In this document: in pieces, positions 1 through 8,236 of the stretch
How positions within the stretch are numbered: the stretch's first letter is position 1
How the letters are laid out: each line of letters opens with the position of its first letter
DNA from: Bacteroidales bacterium
GTDB taxonomy: Bacteria; Bacteroidota; Bacteroidia; Bacteroidales; UBA932
Assembly: GCA_016283985.1 (NCBI GenBank)
Contig: JAEENZ010000176.1
Coordinates: 1 to 18,101 of the forward strand
Direction of reading: 5' to 3'
Length of the DNA: 18,101 nt
Translations under genes and position numbers: made by a program
Notes under the pieces: generated by a model
The model's input: only the letters and a program-made list of their open reading frames with translations
What the model was told of the DNA's origin: nothing
Databases searched by the model: none

Positions 1-227
1 ACACCCGTCGCGGCATGATCATGAACCAGGATGTGGAAGGCAACTTCACCGTTCTCCACGCCCGCGTTCCTCTCGCAGAGCTCTATCGCTACTCCACCAC
101 CCTCAGCTCGCTGACCGGCGGTTCCGCTACCTTCACAATGAAGTTCGCGGAATATGTGCCCGTGCCTGCCGAAGTGCAGACCAAGCTTCTTGCCGACTAC
201 GCAGCTCAGGAGCAGGAGGAAGACTAA
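1..227 (+). CDS. fusA2: Elongation factor G, EF-G2-type paralog (C-terminal end only)
   Basis: Partial gene whose frame is open from base 3 to the TAA at 225-227. It is the C-terminal part of domain V of a translocation GTPase. The visible protein (about 74 residues) reads TRRGMIMNQD, then a VPLAELYRYSTTLSSLTGGS segment, an FTMKFAEY strand and an acidic tail ending QEQEED. Canonical EF-G has RRG-(R/Q)-(I/V)-x-GM followed by a YxTxLRxxTxGR segment. The MIM and SSLTGG wording and acidic tail fit instead the second EF-G paralog of Bacteroidales (EF-G2), which in Bacteroides thetaiotaomicron is reported to promote translation without GTP hydrolysis. The canonical str-operon neighbours (rpsJ, rplC) are absent downstream, which agrees with a paralog. 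The GTPase domain lies outside the window, so its activity cannot be judged. The stop overlaps the thrA start by one base (TAATG). Confidence 0.8.
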   Translation, partial: TRRGMIMNQDVEGNFTVLHARVPLAELYRYSTTLSSLTGGSATFTMKFAEYVPVPAEVQTKLLADYAAQEQEED

Positions 228-2302
228 TGCAAGTCCTCAAATTCGGCGGCAGTTCGGTTGCGAACGCCACCAACATTTCGAGAGTTCTCGACATCGTATC
301 CAAGGCTGCCCGGAGAGACCGGGTGGCCTTGGTCTGTTCTGCCATCTCCGGTTGCACCGATGCCCTTCTGGACCTGGCGCGCACCGAACGCGGCTGCGCA
401 GAGCGGCAGGTTATGCTGGACAGCCTGAAAAGCAGGCATGAAGACATTATCCGCCGCCTCTTTACCGGAGCCGAGCGCGAGCAGGTTTCCGGCAAGGTCG
501 CCGCACTCTTCGAAAAGCTGGCCGCCGCCCCCGAGGACGAAATGGTGACCTACGGAGAACTCTTCTCCACCACCATCATCGCAGAAAAACTCCGCTGCGA
601 GGGCTTCCGCACAAAGTGGCTGGACTCCCGCATACTCGTAATCAAGGGCAATCAGACCCTAACCTACAACAACATTTCCACCGCCGTGGCCCTCGAGCCC
701 GAGGTGGAGATATTCGTCGCGCCCGGTTTCATCGCCAGCGAATATGAAGGCAAGGTGACAACTCTCGGGCGCGGGGGATCCGACTTCAGCGCAGCCCTCT
801 ATGCTGCCGCCCTGAAGGCATCCCGCCTGGAAATCTGGACCGACGTGCCCGGCATCATGACCGCCAACCCGAAGGTCGTGCCCGCCGCCCGCACCATCCC
901 CGAAATGACCTACCAGGCCGCCCTGGACATGGCCACCCACGGTGCCAAGGTGCTATACGCCCCCACCGTGCAGCCCGCCATGGAGGCCGGCATCGCCATC
1001 CACATCCTGAATACCTTCGAGCCCGAGAACCCCGGCACGGTGGTATCCGCCATGCCCGAACCCGAGGCGGGAGAGTGGATGGGCGTGACCAGCACCGACG
1101 ACACCCTGCAGGGAGAATCGCTCCTCTGCCTCGTGAGCAACGGCCGCATTAACGGCGAGGCCGCCTGCGCAAGGGTGGAAGACAGCCTCAAGAAGGCCGG
1201 AATCAAGACTCTTGGCTGCTCCTCCGACGGCACCAATATTTACGCGACCGTCCGCCTCGCAGTGGCCCGGGAGGCCCTGAACGCCATCCACCGCGAGTTC
1301 TTCGAGACCGCGCCGCGCACAACGCTGAACCTCTACATAGCAGGTAAGGGCGCGGTAGGTTCTGCCCTGGTGGATCTGATCCGCACTTCCGGGGACCGCA
1401 TCGCAGAGCGTACGGGCAAGATCCTCCGTATCGAGGAAGCCAGCAGCGACCATGGCTTCGCCGCCCGAGTCCGGAAGACCGCCCTCCGCGGCAGCATCTT
1501 CGTGGACGTGACCGACAGTGAGGACATCTGGCGTGAATATGAAGGGCTTCTGCGCGAAGGCATCAATATAGTGAGTTCCAACCGCCGGGCGCTGGCAGTG
1601 CCGTTCGTGGAATACGCAGCCATGCACGCCGCCGCCCAGGAAAACGGGGTGTTCCTCCGCTACGAGACCACGGTCGGATCGGCCCTTCCCGCGGTGGAGA
1701 GCATCGCGGCCGGAGCCAATACGGGAGATGAACTAATCTCCATCGAAGCGGTGGTCAGCTGCACCCTCAACCGCATCCTCTCCGAATACACACTTACCCC
1801 CTGCACTTTCGCTCAGATAGTCCGCAAGGCGCAGGCGGAAGGCCTCACCGAGCCCGATCCCCGCATTGACCTGAACGGTCGGGAAGCCCTCCGCAAACTG
1901 CTGATCCTGGCCCGCGAGGCCGGGGTGCCGCTGGAGGAGGAAGATGTTGAAATAGAGCCGGTTATCGGCCCCGAGTATGCCGGCCTGACGCTGGAAGAAT
2001 TCTACTCCAAGTTGGAGGCAGATGAGCCAAAGTTTGCCGCCCTCGAATCCGCGGCCGACGCTGCACATCAGCGCCAGCGCTTCGTGGCTTCGCTGGTGAA
2101 GGACCCTGCCGGTCCCCACGGCTACAAGGCCTCCATACGCGTGCAGAACGTGGATGCCAGCCATCCCGCCTACCGCATCAAAGGCACTGAGAACGCCATC
2201 ATCGTCCGCAGCGCCTACCATCCCTATCCGCTGCTGATCCAGGGCGCCGGCGAAGGAGCCGTCCTCGCCGCCTCCAGCGTGCTGAACGATATTTTGAGGT
2301 AA
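227..2302 (+). CDS. thrA: Bifunctional aspartokinase / homoserine dehydrogenase (ThrA-type), short form
   Basis: Catalyses the first and third steps of the aspartate pathway (aspartate to aspartyl-phosphate; aspartate semialdehyde to homoserine) toward threonine and methionine. The N-terminal aspartokinase domain (about 1-274) has KFGGSS at 5-10, YGE at 109-111, LGRGGSDFSAA at 180-190 and WTDVPGI at 204-210. A short regulatory stretch (about 280-362) follows. The homoserine dehydrogenase part has a Rossmann loop GKGAVGS at 373-379, TTVGSALP at 481-488, SCTLN at 511-515 and AEGLTEPDPRIDLNG at 537-551. The protein has 691 residues against about 810-820 in E. coli and Bacteroides. Most of the loss lies between the two catalytic domains, as if one of the two ACT subdomains were gone. 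The usual NKK of the dehydrogenase is NRR (452-454), and the conserved G-x-D-x3-K is G-R-E-ALR-K (Glu553, Lys557). The start ATG overlaps the preceding stop by one base, so translation is probably coupled. asd follows 29 bp later. Confidence 0.93.
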   Translation: MQVLKFGGSSVANATNISRVLDIVSKAARRDRVALVCSAISGCTDALLDLARTERGCAERQVMLDSLKSRHEDIIRRLFTGAEREQVSGKVAALFEKLAAAPEDEMVTYGELFSTTIIAEKLRCEGFRTKWLDSRILVIKGNQTLTYNNISTAVALEPEVEIFVAPGFIASEYEGKVTTLGRGGSDFSAALYAAALKASRLEIWTDVPGIMTANPKVVPAARTIPEMTYQAALDMATHGAKVLYAPTVQPAMEAGIAIHILNTFEPENPGTVVSAMPEPEAGEWMGVTSTDDTLQGESLLCLVSNGRINGEAACARVEDSLKKAGIKTLGCSSDGTNIYATVRLAVAREALNAIHREFFETAPRTTLNLYIAGKGAVGSALVDLIRTSGDRIAERTGKILRIEEASSDHGFAARVRKTALRGSIFVDVTDSEDIWREYEGLLREGINIVSSNRRALAVPFVEYAAMHAAAQENGVFLRYETTVGSALPAVESIAAGANTGDELISIEAVVSCTLNRILSEYTLTPCTFAQIVRKAQAEGLTEPDPRIDLNGREALRKLLILAREAGVPLEEEDVEIEPVIGPEYAGLTLEEFYSKLEADEPKFAALESAADAAHQRQRFVASLVKDPAGPHGYKASIRVQNVDASHPAYRIKGTENAIIVRSAYHPYPLLIQGAGEGAVLAASSVLNDILR

Positions 2303-2306
2303 TTGC

Positions 2307-2314
2307 TATCTTTG
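2307..2314 (+). promoter_or_regulatory. Candidate Bacteroidetes -7 box upstream of asd
   Basis: TATCTTTG matches the TAnnTTTG -7 consensus of Bacteroidetes promoters. It lies in the 29-bp gap between thrA and asd, 17 bases before the asd ATG. No TTG is found at the expected distance upstream (about 19-20 bp), so the promoter is only half-supported. A short AAGGA at 2321-2325, six bases before the ATG, could help ribosome binding. asd may therefore be read both from the upstream operon and from its own start. Confidence 0.45.
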
Positions 2315-2331
2315 TAAAAAAAGGATCTGAT

Positions 2332-3330
2332 ATGAAAGTCGCTCTAGTCGGTGCCACGGGTCTGGTGGGCACAAGAATGCTCCAGGTGCTGGAGGAAAGG
2401 AACTTCCCGGTGGATGAACTCATCCCCGTCGCGTCCGAAAAATCCATTGGCCGCAAAGTGGCCTTCAAGGGCCGTGAGTGGACGGTGGTGAGTGCCGACG
2501 AGGCCATCGCCGCGAAGCCGCAGCTGGCACTTTTCAGTGCCGGAGGCGAGACTTCGCATCAGCTTGCCCCCCGCTTCGCCGAGGTCGGATGCCGCGTGGT
2601 GGACAACTCCTCCTACTGGCGCATGGACCCCTCCAAAAAGCTGGTCGTGCCCGAGATCAACGGTGACGTTCTCACCGCGGACGACTTCATAATCGCCAAT
2701 CCCAACTGTTCCACGATCCAGATGGTCCTGCCCCTTGCGCCTGTACATAAGGCGCTGGGAATCAAGAGAATAGTGGTTTCTACCTACCAGAGTGTCACCG
2801 GCACGGGCTACAAGGCCATCGCCCAGATGAACACCGAACGCGCCGGAGGCAAGTGGGGAGAATATCCTGCAGTATATCCTTATCCCATCGACCAGAACAT
2901 CCTCCCTCATATCGACTCCTTCTTGGAGAACGGCTACACGAAGGAAGAGATGAAGATGGTGAACGAGACGAAGAAGATTCTCCGGGACGAAAGCATCGCC
3001 GTCACCGCCACCACCGTCCGCGTGCCGGTGCAGGGCGGGCACTCAGAGAGCATCAACGTGGAGACCCATAAGCCCTTCACCTTGGAGCAGGTGCGAGAGC
3101 TGATGGCCTCCGAGCCAGGGGTGACCGTGCAGGATGATCCCGCGCACAACGTCTATCCCATGCCGCTATTCGCCTGGGGGAAGGACGATGTATTCGTGGG
3201 GCGCATACGCCGGGATTTCAGCGTGGAGAACGCTTTCAACTTCTGGTGCGTGAGCGACAACATCCGCAAGGGTGCCGCTACCAATGCCGTGCAAATTGCA
3301 CAGTTGATGCTGGAGAAGGGCCTGATCTAG
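2332..3330 (+). CDS. asd: Aspartate-semialdehyde dehydrogenase
   Basis: Reduces aspartyl-4-phosphate to aspartate semialdehyde with NADPH. This is the branch point between homoserine (threonine, methionine) and diaminopimelate (cell wall, lysine). The 332 residues are full length for the bacterial family. The N-terminus has the NADP-binding VGATGLVGTRMLQVLEER (5-22). The segment VVDNSSYWRMD contacts phosphate and cofactor. The catalytic cysteine sits in NPNCSTIQMV, about residue 126. RVPVQGGHSE carries the substrate arginine and the catalytic histidine. It follows thrA by 29 bp, so the product of the ThrA kinase is used by its neighbour and returned to the ThrA dehydrogenase. The stop codon overlaps the convergent M20 peptidase gene by 4 bp (CTAG). 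Confidence 0.96.
   Translation: MKVALVGATGLVGTRMLQVLEERNFPVDELIPVASEKSIGRKVAFKGREWTVVSADEAIAAKPQLALFSAGGETSHQLAPRFAEVGCRVVDNSSYWRMDPSKKLVVPEINGDVLTADDFIIANPNCSTIQMVLPLAPVHKALGIKRIVVSTYQSVTGTGYKAIAQMNTERAGGKWGEYPAVYPYPIDQNILPHIDSFLENGYTKEEMKMVNETKKILRDESIAVTATTVRVPVQGGHSESINVETHKPFTLEQVRELMASEPGVTVQDDPAHNVYPMPLFAWGKDDVFVGRIRRDFSVENAFNFWCVSDNIRKGAATNAVQIAQLMLEKGLI
3327..3330. other. Shared palindromic stop CTAG between convergent asd and M20 genes
   Basis: Bases 3328-3330 are TAG for asd on the plus strand. Bases 3327-3329 read TAG on the minus strand for the M20 peptidase. The two genes thus end on the same four bases, with no intergenic space. I find no intrinsic terminator at the junction, so transcripts probably run into the opposite gene or end by Rho. 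The same arrangement occurs at 15710-15713. Confidence 0.9.
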
Positions 3331-4307
3331 GCCAGATCGAAAAACCTTACGTAATTGCTTACCGCCTGCTCGAGATCGGCGACCAGCACATGCTCATCAT
3401 CGCGATGGGCGTGGCGTATGCTGCCGGGGCCGCAGATGATCTTGCGGCGGAAGTTGGTGAGGTGAGGGGCGTCGGTGCCGAAGGATGCGGGCCCGGCGGG
3501 GAAGCCCTCGAAAGTCAGGTAGGATGCGGGGATGTCCCCTCCGATGAAGCGGACATCAGCCACCTTGGAGACATCGTTCACCATATACTCATGAACCGCC
3601 CCGTCCGATGCGAAGGTGGTGCGCCAATACACGCGGCAACTGAGTTCCGGACTCAGGATGTTCTGGGGATTGTCGCTCACGAGGCGGCCTATGTTGAAGG
3701 TGGTCTCTCCCAGCACGTCGTCGAAGGGGAAACTCTTTGCCCGAAGCCCGTTTACGAAGTCCACGAACATATCCACCGCGCTGTGCCCGAACTGCGGATA
3801 TCCGGAGTGGAATGGCTCGCCGCGGAACACCAGTTCGTATGCCTTGGTGCCCTTGGAGGCGGATATCATCTTGTTCTCGGTGGGCTCTCCTATCACCAGC
3901 AGGTCGGCCTTGAACGGGAGTTTCGCAAAGGCCTTGGCTCCCCAGGAGCCGGTTTCCTCACCGCTCAGGAGCAGCAGTCCGAAGCCGTCGCGTCCCGCAG
4001 AAGCCAGCTCGCAACAGGCTGAGTATAACGCTATTATCTGCCCTTTGGCGTCGCAGCTGCCGCGCCCGCTGACCACGGTTTCCCCAACTGAAGGGGCTAT
4101 ATACGGCGGCACGGTATCGATGTGGGTGCAGTACACCACGCGGGGCGTTCCCCAGCTGAACAGCAGGTTGAGAGTTCCGTCACCCACTTCGAAAGTCTCC
4201 ACCTTGGGGGCCTTCAGCCGCCTGGCCAGAAACTCTGCCAGCGGCCTCTCCTTGCCCGACGTGGAGTCAAAACCCAGGATATCCTCGAACAGTCCGTAAT
4301 CTATCAT
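3327..4307 (-). CDS. M20-family metallopeptidase, ArgE/DapE-like deacylase
   Basis: Zinc-dependent amidohydrolase of the ArgE/DapE/CPG2 group, expected in the cytoplasm. The metal and catalytic residues are all visible: His62 in CTHIDTVPP (with Asp64), the bridging Asp86 in GRGSCDAKGQ, the Glu117-Glu118 pair in LSGEETGSWG, Glu141 in IGEPTENK and His301 in CGPGSIRHAHRDDEH. The last motif resembles the GPGSIxxAHxxDE of acetylornithine deacetylase, so cleavage of an N-acyl-ornithine or a similar N-acyl amino acid is most likely. DapE-type activity on succinyl-diaminopimelate is the alternative. At 326 residues it is shorter than most family members (350-400), so its lid domain is compact. It is the last gene of the cdaA-mutS2-yraN-manC run, 8 bp after manC. 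No ribosome-binding site is visible. Exact substrate uncertain. Confidence 0.85.
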   Translation of the reverse strand: MIDYGLFEDILGFDSTSGKERPLAEFLARRLKAPKVETFEVGDGTLNLLFSWGTPRVVYCTHIDTVPPYIAPSVGETVVSGRGSCDAKGQIIALYSACCELASAGRDGFGLLLLSGEETGSWGAKAFAKLPFKADLLVIGEPTENKMISASKGTKAYELVFRGEPFHSGYPQFGHSAVDMFVDFVNGLRAKSFPFDDVLGETTFNIGRLVSDNPQNILSPELSCRVYWRTTFASDGAVHEYMVNDVSKVADVRFIGGDIPASYLTFEGFPAGPASFGTDAPHLTNFRRKIICGPGSIRHAHRDDEHVLVADLEQAVSNYVRFFDLA

Positions 4308-4315
4308 CTGATCAT

Positions 4316-5410
4316 CTATTTATATTCACTGTATTCCGGCAGGGCGACCTCGGAAAGGATTTCCTGGAACTTGCGGTCGTCGCGCGGGCAGACCATGAGC
4401 ACCTTGTCGGTGTCGATCACCATGAAATCCTTCAGGTTGCTGACGGCAAAGAGTTTGCCGGATTCAGGGCTGACGAGTATGCTGCCGGACACGTCTTTCG
4501 CGATCAGTTTCCCATATACGGCGATGGCGTTGCCGTCTTCCGATTTCCCGGCCACGGCCTCGTACAGGGTGCTCCAGCTGCCGATGTCGCTCCATACGAA
4601 CTTCGCGGGGAGCACCCAGACATTGTCCGATTTTTCCATCAGGGCGTAGTCGATGGAAATGCGCATGCTGTCGGAGTAGGCCCTTGCCACGAACGCATCG
4701 CGCTCGCCGGCCAAGACCTCTTCCCATCCGTCCCAGAGGCGGATGATATCGGGACAGAATCTCCGCATCTCTTCCAGCACTACGGAAACCTTCCAGATGA
4801 AGATACCGCTGTTCCAGAGGAATTCTCCGCTGTCCAGGAACACCTTGGCCAGTTCCATGTCGGGTTTCTCGGTGAAGGTCTTTGCCTGCACGGGGTCCCC
4901 GGACGTCCAGGCATCCTTCCCTCCGGCCACCTGAACGTAGCCGAAGTTCGTGTCGGGGCGGGTTGGGACTATACCCAGGGTAAGCAGGACATCATTCGAT
5001 GCCGCATAATCCATAGCACGGGCGATGTTGAGGTCGAACATTGCATCGTCAGAGATGTCGTGGTCGGAAGGGACCGCCACCATGACTGCATCCGGATCCT
5101 TCTCCTTAAGCAGCAGGGAGCAGTAGGCGATGGTCACCGCGGTGTTCCTCCCGTATGGCTCCAGGATGATGTTCTCTTCCGGGAGTTCGGGAAGATGTTC
5201 CCGGACAAGGTCTTTATAGCTTCCGAGGGTGGCTACAAGGATGTTCTGCACCGGCACGGTACGGGACATGCGCTCGAATGTCAAGCGGATGAAACTCTTT
5301 TCCTGGTGCCAGACCCTGAGGAACTGCTTGGGCATGTATTCCCGGCTGAGGGGCCAGAACCTGGTCCCAATGCCACCGGCGAGGATTATGCAATATCTAT
5401 GGTCAGTCAT
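4316..5410 (-). CDS. manC: Mannose-1-phosphate guanylyltransferase
   Basis: Makes GDP-mannose from mannose-1-phosphate and GTP, the donor for mannose- and (via GDP-fucose) fucose-containing surface glycans. The 364 residues form a single nucleotidyltransferase domain without the C-terminal phosphomannose isomerase cupin of longer ManC/AlgA enzymes. The signature loop AGGIGTRFWPLSREYMPKQF spans 11-30. Further family motifs are EPYGRNTA (84-91), PSDH (114-117), FTEKPD (179-184), LWNSGIFIW (198-206) and FVWSDIGSW (271-279). The start overlaps the end of yraN by 8 bp, which suggests translational coupling, and the M20 gene follows after 8 bp. It is not inside a glycan gene cluster here, which points to a housekeeping GDP-mannose supply. 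Confidence 0.94.
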   Translation of the reverse strand: MTDHRYCIILAGGIGTRFWPLSREYMPKQFLRVWHQEKSFIRLTFERMSRTVPVQNILVATLGSYKDLVREHLPELPEENIILEPYGRNTAVTIAYCSLLLKEKDPDAVMVAVPSDHDISDDAMFDLNIARAMDYAASNDVLLTLGIVPTRPDTNFGYVQVAGGKDAWTSGDPVQAKTFTEKPDMELAKVFLDSGEFLWNSGIFIWKVSVVLEEMRRFCPDIIRLWDGWEEVLAGERDAFVARAYSDSMRISIDYALMEKSDNVWVLPAKFVWSDIGSWSTLYEAVAGKSEDGNAIAVYGKLIAKDVSGSILVSPESGKLFAVSNLKDFMVIDTDKVLMVCPRDDRKFQEILSEVALPEYSEYK

Positions 5411-5768
5411 ATATCGGTATGAAAGCTTGTGGGTAGTATTTAATGTATGTGGTATCTGAACCTATTATTACTGTTACAATGTCAAAAAAAACTTCCGCAT
5501 CGGCGAAGCGCCGCCCTCCGGAATGCAGGTACTGCAGGGCCGCTTTTACCAGATGCTTCTGCTTGCCGGCCGTAACGTTCACCAGAGGGTCCGCCGCAGC
5601 GGGCGCCTTCCGGGTTTTCACCTCCACAAAATGCAGGCCCGAACCGTCGGCCGTAATAATGTCGATCTCGCATCTTCCGCCCCTCCAGTTCCGCTCGAGC
5701 ACCGTGTGCCCGTTCGAAGCCAGCCAGATGCAGGCAGCATCCTCTCCCTTCTTGCCAACCGCATCCAT
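5403..5768 (-). CDS. yraN: YraN/UPF0102-family endonuclease-like protein
   Basis: Small protein of about 121 residues with the restriction-endonuclease-like fold of the YraN (UPF0102) family. Visible motifs, counted from the ATG at 5768, are GKKGEDAA (5-12), ERNWRGGRCEIDIIT (25-39) and HFVEVKTRK (46-54). Glu34, Asp36, Glu49 and Lys51 form a PD-(D/E)xK-type metal site, so nuclease activity is possible, but the cellular role of the family is not settled. Two starts fit: ATG at 5768 (TGATG, one-base overlap with the mutS2 stop) or GTG at 5771 (4-bp overlap). I chose the ATG because it is the stronger codon and adds nothing unusual. Its position directly after mutS2 fits a link with DNA or nucleic-acid processing, but that is inference. 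Confidence 0.9.
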   Translation of the reverse strand: MDAVGKKGEDAACIWLASNGHTVLERNWRGGRCEIDIITADGSGLHFVEVKTRKAPAAADPLVNVTAGKQKHLVKAALQYLHSGGRRFADAEVFFDIVTVIIGSDTTYIKYYPQAFIPIYD

Positions 5769-8233
5769 CACTCGAACTCCACTATGGTGACTCCTGTTCC
5801 GCCGTGGCGTATGTCTTCATCGGCCACCGATGCCACTCCGGGCACGGTGCGGAGGTATTTCTGTATCTCTTCGCGCAGCACCCCGGTGCCTTTTCCGTGG
5901 ATAATCCGGACGCTGTGCACCCCGAGCATCTGGGCATCGTCGCAGTAGTGCATTACGGCCTCCAGCGCTTCCTGCAGGCGAGCTCCGCGAAGGTCGATCT
6001 CCGGCTTGAAGGAGAGTTTGCGGGTGGTGATGTTCGCATCCACCCTCTGCACAGGCTTGCTGAACACCTTGCGGGATATCTCCCGGAATTCGTTGGAGGA
6101 GATGCGTTCCACCGCATCCGGGGCCATGGTGCTGCTGATGCTGCCGATGATCACGGTCACGGCTTTGGCGGACACGCGGGACACTTCTCCCACCATGCCG
6201 GAGGCCTTTACCTTCACCTTTTCGCCTACTTTCAGAGGCCCCTCTTTCTGCACCGGGGCAGCCGGCTCGGGCGTGTCCTGCCTGCCCTGCTTCTTCTGGA
6301 GTTTCTCCAGCTTGCGGTCTATGTATTCGTCTTTGGTTTTCTTCTGTTCAAGCGCCCCCAGGAAGCCCTGCAAGTTGGCCCGGGCGGCCTTCGTGCGCTC
6401 CTTGTCGGCCTGGCTTTCCTTGATTTCACGTATGGTGCGTTCCACCTGTCTGCCGGCGCCCTTCACTATGTCTTCCGCCTCCTTCTTGGCGCTCTCCAGG
6501 ATCTGTTTCTTCTGCTCCCGGATGTCTTCCAGCTCCTTTTGGTACTTGGCGGTCAGGCCTTCCAGGGCCTTGTCGGTGGATTTTACCTTCTGGAGTTTCT
6601 CGTCCAGGGCCTTGCGCCGCCGCACTATCTTGCGCAGGTTGCGCTCTATGCCCACGTATTCCTCGCCGGCACGCGTCTCGGCATCGTGCACGATGGTTTC
6701 CGGCAGGCCCATCTTCCGCGCCAGCTCGAACGCGAAGGAGTTGCCCGGGAGGCCGGTTTCCAGCACGAACAGCGGCTCTATCTTGGCCGCGTCGAAGAGC
6801 ATCGCCCCGTTCACCACTCCGGATCCTGCCCCGGAGGCATACAGCTTGAGGTTGGTGTAGTGGGTTGTGATCACCCCGTAGGTGCCGCGCCTGTCCAGCT
6901 CCGCGAGGATGGACTCGGCGATCGCACCGCCGGCCGCGGGCTCCGTACCCGAGCCGAACTCATCTATTAATATAAGTGTGCGCGCGTCCGCATACGAGAG
7001 CATCTCCTTCATGTCCGCGAGGAACGAGGAGTAGGTGGAGAGGTCGTTCTCGATGGACTGGTCGTCCCCGATGCTGACCGCAATACGCTCGAACACAGGC
7101 ATTTCCGAGCTCTCGGAGGTGGGTATCAGCATGCCCCACTGGAACATATACTGGAGGAGTCCCACGGTCTTTAGGCAGACGGATTTGCCGCCCGCGTTCG
7201 GGCCGGAAATCAGCAGGATGTGCTTCTCGGGGGTGAGCGTGACCGACTGCGGCACTATGCTTCGACCTTCCTTCTCCAGGGCCTTTTCCAGCAGGGGATG
7301 GCGGGCCTTCCTCAGGTTCAGCGTCCCGTCGTCCGCAATCACCGGCATGCCGGCGCGCAGGTCCAGGGCCGTGCGGGCCTTGGCCATCAGGAAATCTATC
7401 TCCCCGATGAAAGCGGCGCTGCCCATGAGTTCCGGCACGTACGGGCGCAGGAAGTCGGTGAATTCCAGGAGGATGCGCTCGATCTCCCGGGTCTCGGCGA
7501 AGTGCAGTTCGGCTATTTCGTTCTCGAGTTCGATCAGTTCCGCCGGCTCTATGAAGGAGGTCTTGCCGCTGGCGGATTCTCCGTACACGAAGCCGCTGAG
7601 CTTGCGTTTGGAGGATGTGGCCACGGGGATGAGATACTTCCCTTCGCGCACCGTGACGCCTGCGTCGGAATCGGCCAGTCCGGCCGCCTGTGCCTGCGAA
7701 AGGATGGCCGCTGCCTTCTTGGAGATTGCCCCTTCCTTGTTCCGGAGGCTCCTGCGTATGTCGAAAAGGGTATCCGAGGCGGAATCCTTGATGTCTCCGT
7801 ATTTGTCCAGTATCTGCTCGATACGCCTCTGCACTTCCGGGAATACGCTCACGCTGCGGGCCAGCCCCTTGAGGTTGGGGTAGATGCCGTCCTTGACGCT
7901 CGAGAAGAAATGCACGATGCGGCGGGTGGTGTCCAGCATGGTCTTCAACTTGCCCAGGCTGAGCACGTCGATGCGAGTCCCATCCTTCTCCAGAGGCTCC
8001 AGGAAGTGGATGGCATCGATGTATCCAGTAGTGGGGAAACTCTCCTCGAACATCAGCACCAGGCGCATCTCGTCCGTCAGGAGCAGCCTTCGGCGGATGA
8101 ATTCGGCCGAGGTGCAGAAAGCCTCTTCCATCACCTTGCCGCTGGCATAGTCCGTGCTGCAGCGGTCGGCGATCATGGCCCTGATGCGGTCGAATCCCAG
8201 TTTGGCCTCCAGTTTCTGTATGCTCTCTTCCAC
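5768..8233 (-). CDS. mutS2: Endonuclease MutS2 with C-terminal Smr domain
   Basis: MutS-like ATPase of 821 residues. Family members suppress homologous recombination by cutting branched DNA, and the Bacillus protein also splits collided ribosomes. The N-terminal clamp/lever region (1-310) is followed by the ABC-type ATPase: Walker A GPNAGGKS (344-351), Walker B LILIDEFGSGTEPAAGG (419-435) and THYTNLK. A charged coiled coil spans roughly 515-640. A KOW-like segment lies at about 664-712. The Smr nuclease domain covers about 742-821, with EIDLRG near its start, then RIIHGKGTG. The start is GTG at 8233, three bases after the cdaA stop. It gives the expected N-terminus ending in KLGFDRIR, and no ATG lies near it. 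Tight packing behind cdaA and overlap with yraN indicate one transcript. Confidence 0.95.
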   Translation of the reverse strand: MEESIQKLEAKLGFDRIRAMIADRCSTDYASGKVMEEAFCTSAEFIRRRLLLTDEMRLVLMFEESFPTTGYIDAIHFLEPLEKDGTRIDVLSLGKLKTMLDTTRRIVHFFSSVKDGIYPNLKGLARSVSVFPEVQRRIEQILDKYGDIKDSASDTLFDIRRSLRNKEGAISKKAAAILSQAQAAGLADSDAGVTVREGKYLIPVATSSKRKLSGFVYGESASGKTSFIEPAELIELENEIAELHFAETREIERILLEFTDFLRPYVPELMGSAAFIGEIDFLMAKARTALDLRAGMPVIADDGTLNLRKARHPLLEKALEKEGRSIVPQSVTLTPEKHILLISGPNAGGKSVCLKTVGLLQYMFQWGMLIPTSESSEMPVFERIAVSIGDDQSIENDLSTYSSFLADMKEMLSYADARTLILIDEFGSGTEPAAGGAIAESILAELDRRGTYGVITTHYTNLKLYASGAGSGVVNGAMLFDAAKIEPLFVLETGLPGNSFAFELARKMGLPETIVHDAETRAGEEYVGIERNLRKIVRRRKALDEKLQKVKSTDKALEGLTAKYQKELEDIREQKKQILESAKKEAEDIVKGAGRQVERTIREIKESQADKERTKAARANLQGFLGALEQKKTKDEYIDRKLEKLQKKQGRQDTPEPAAPVQKEGPLKVGEKVKVKASGMVGEVSRVSAKAVTVIIGSISSTMAPDAVERISSNEFREISRKVFSKPVQRVDANITTRKLSFKPEIDLRGARLQEALEAVMHYCDDAQMLGVHSVRIIHGKGTGVLREEIQKYLRTVPGVASVADEDIRHGGTGVTIVEFE

Positions 8234-8236
8234 GGC

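Noticed and set aside
1..227. Canonical str-operon EF-G followed by the S10 operon
   Set aside because: The C-terminal wording fits the EF-G2 paralog better, and the next gene is thrA. This end is therefore not used as evidence for the broken r-protein cluster.
953..1627. 224-codon minus-strand frame inside thrA
   Set aside because: It has Gly/His/Ala-rich shadow composition inside a gene with clear catalytic motifs.
3246..4022. 258-codon plus-strand frame across the asd/M20 junction
   Set aside because: It is antisense to the M20 peptidase, which has all its metal ligands. I see no domain in this frame.
5804..6970. 388-codon open frame antisense to mutS2
   Set aside because: Same cause: a mirror of the conserved MutS2 coding frame, with leucine- and histidine-rich composition and no domain.
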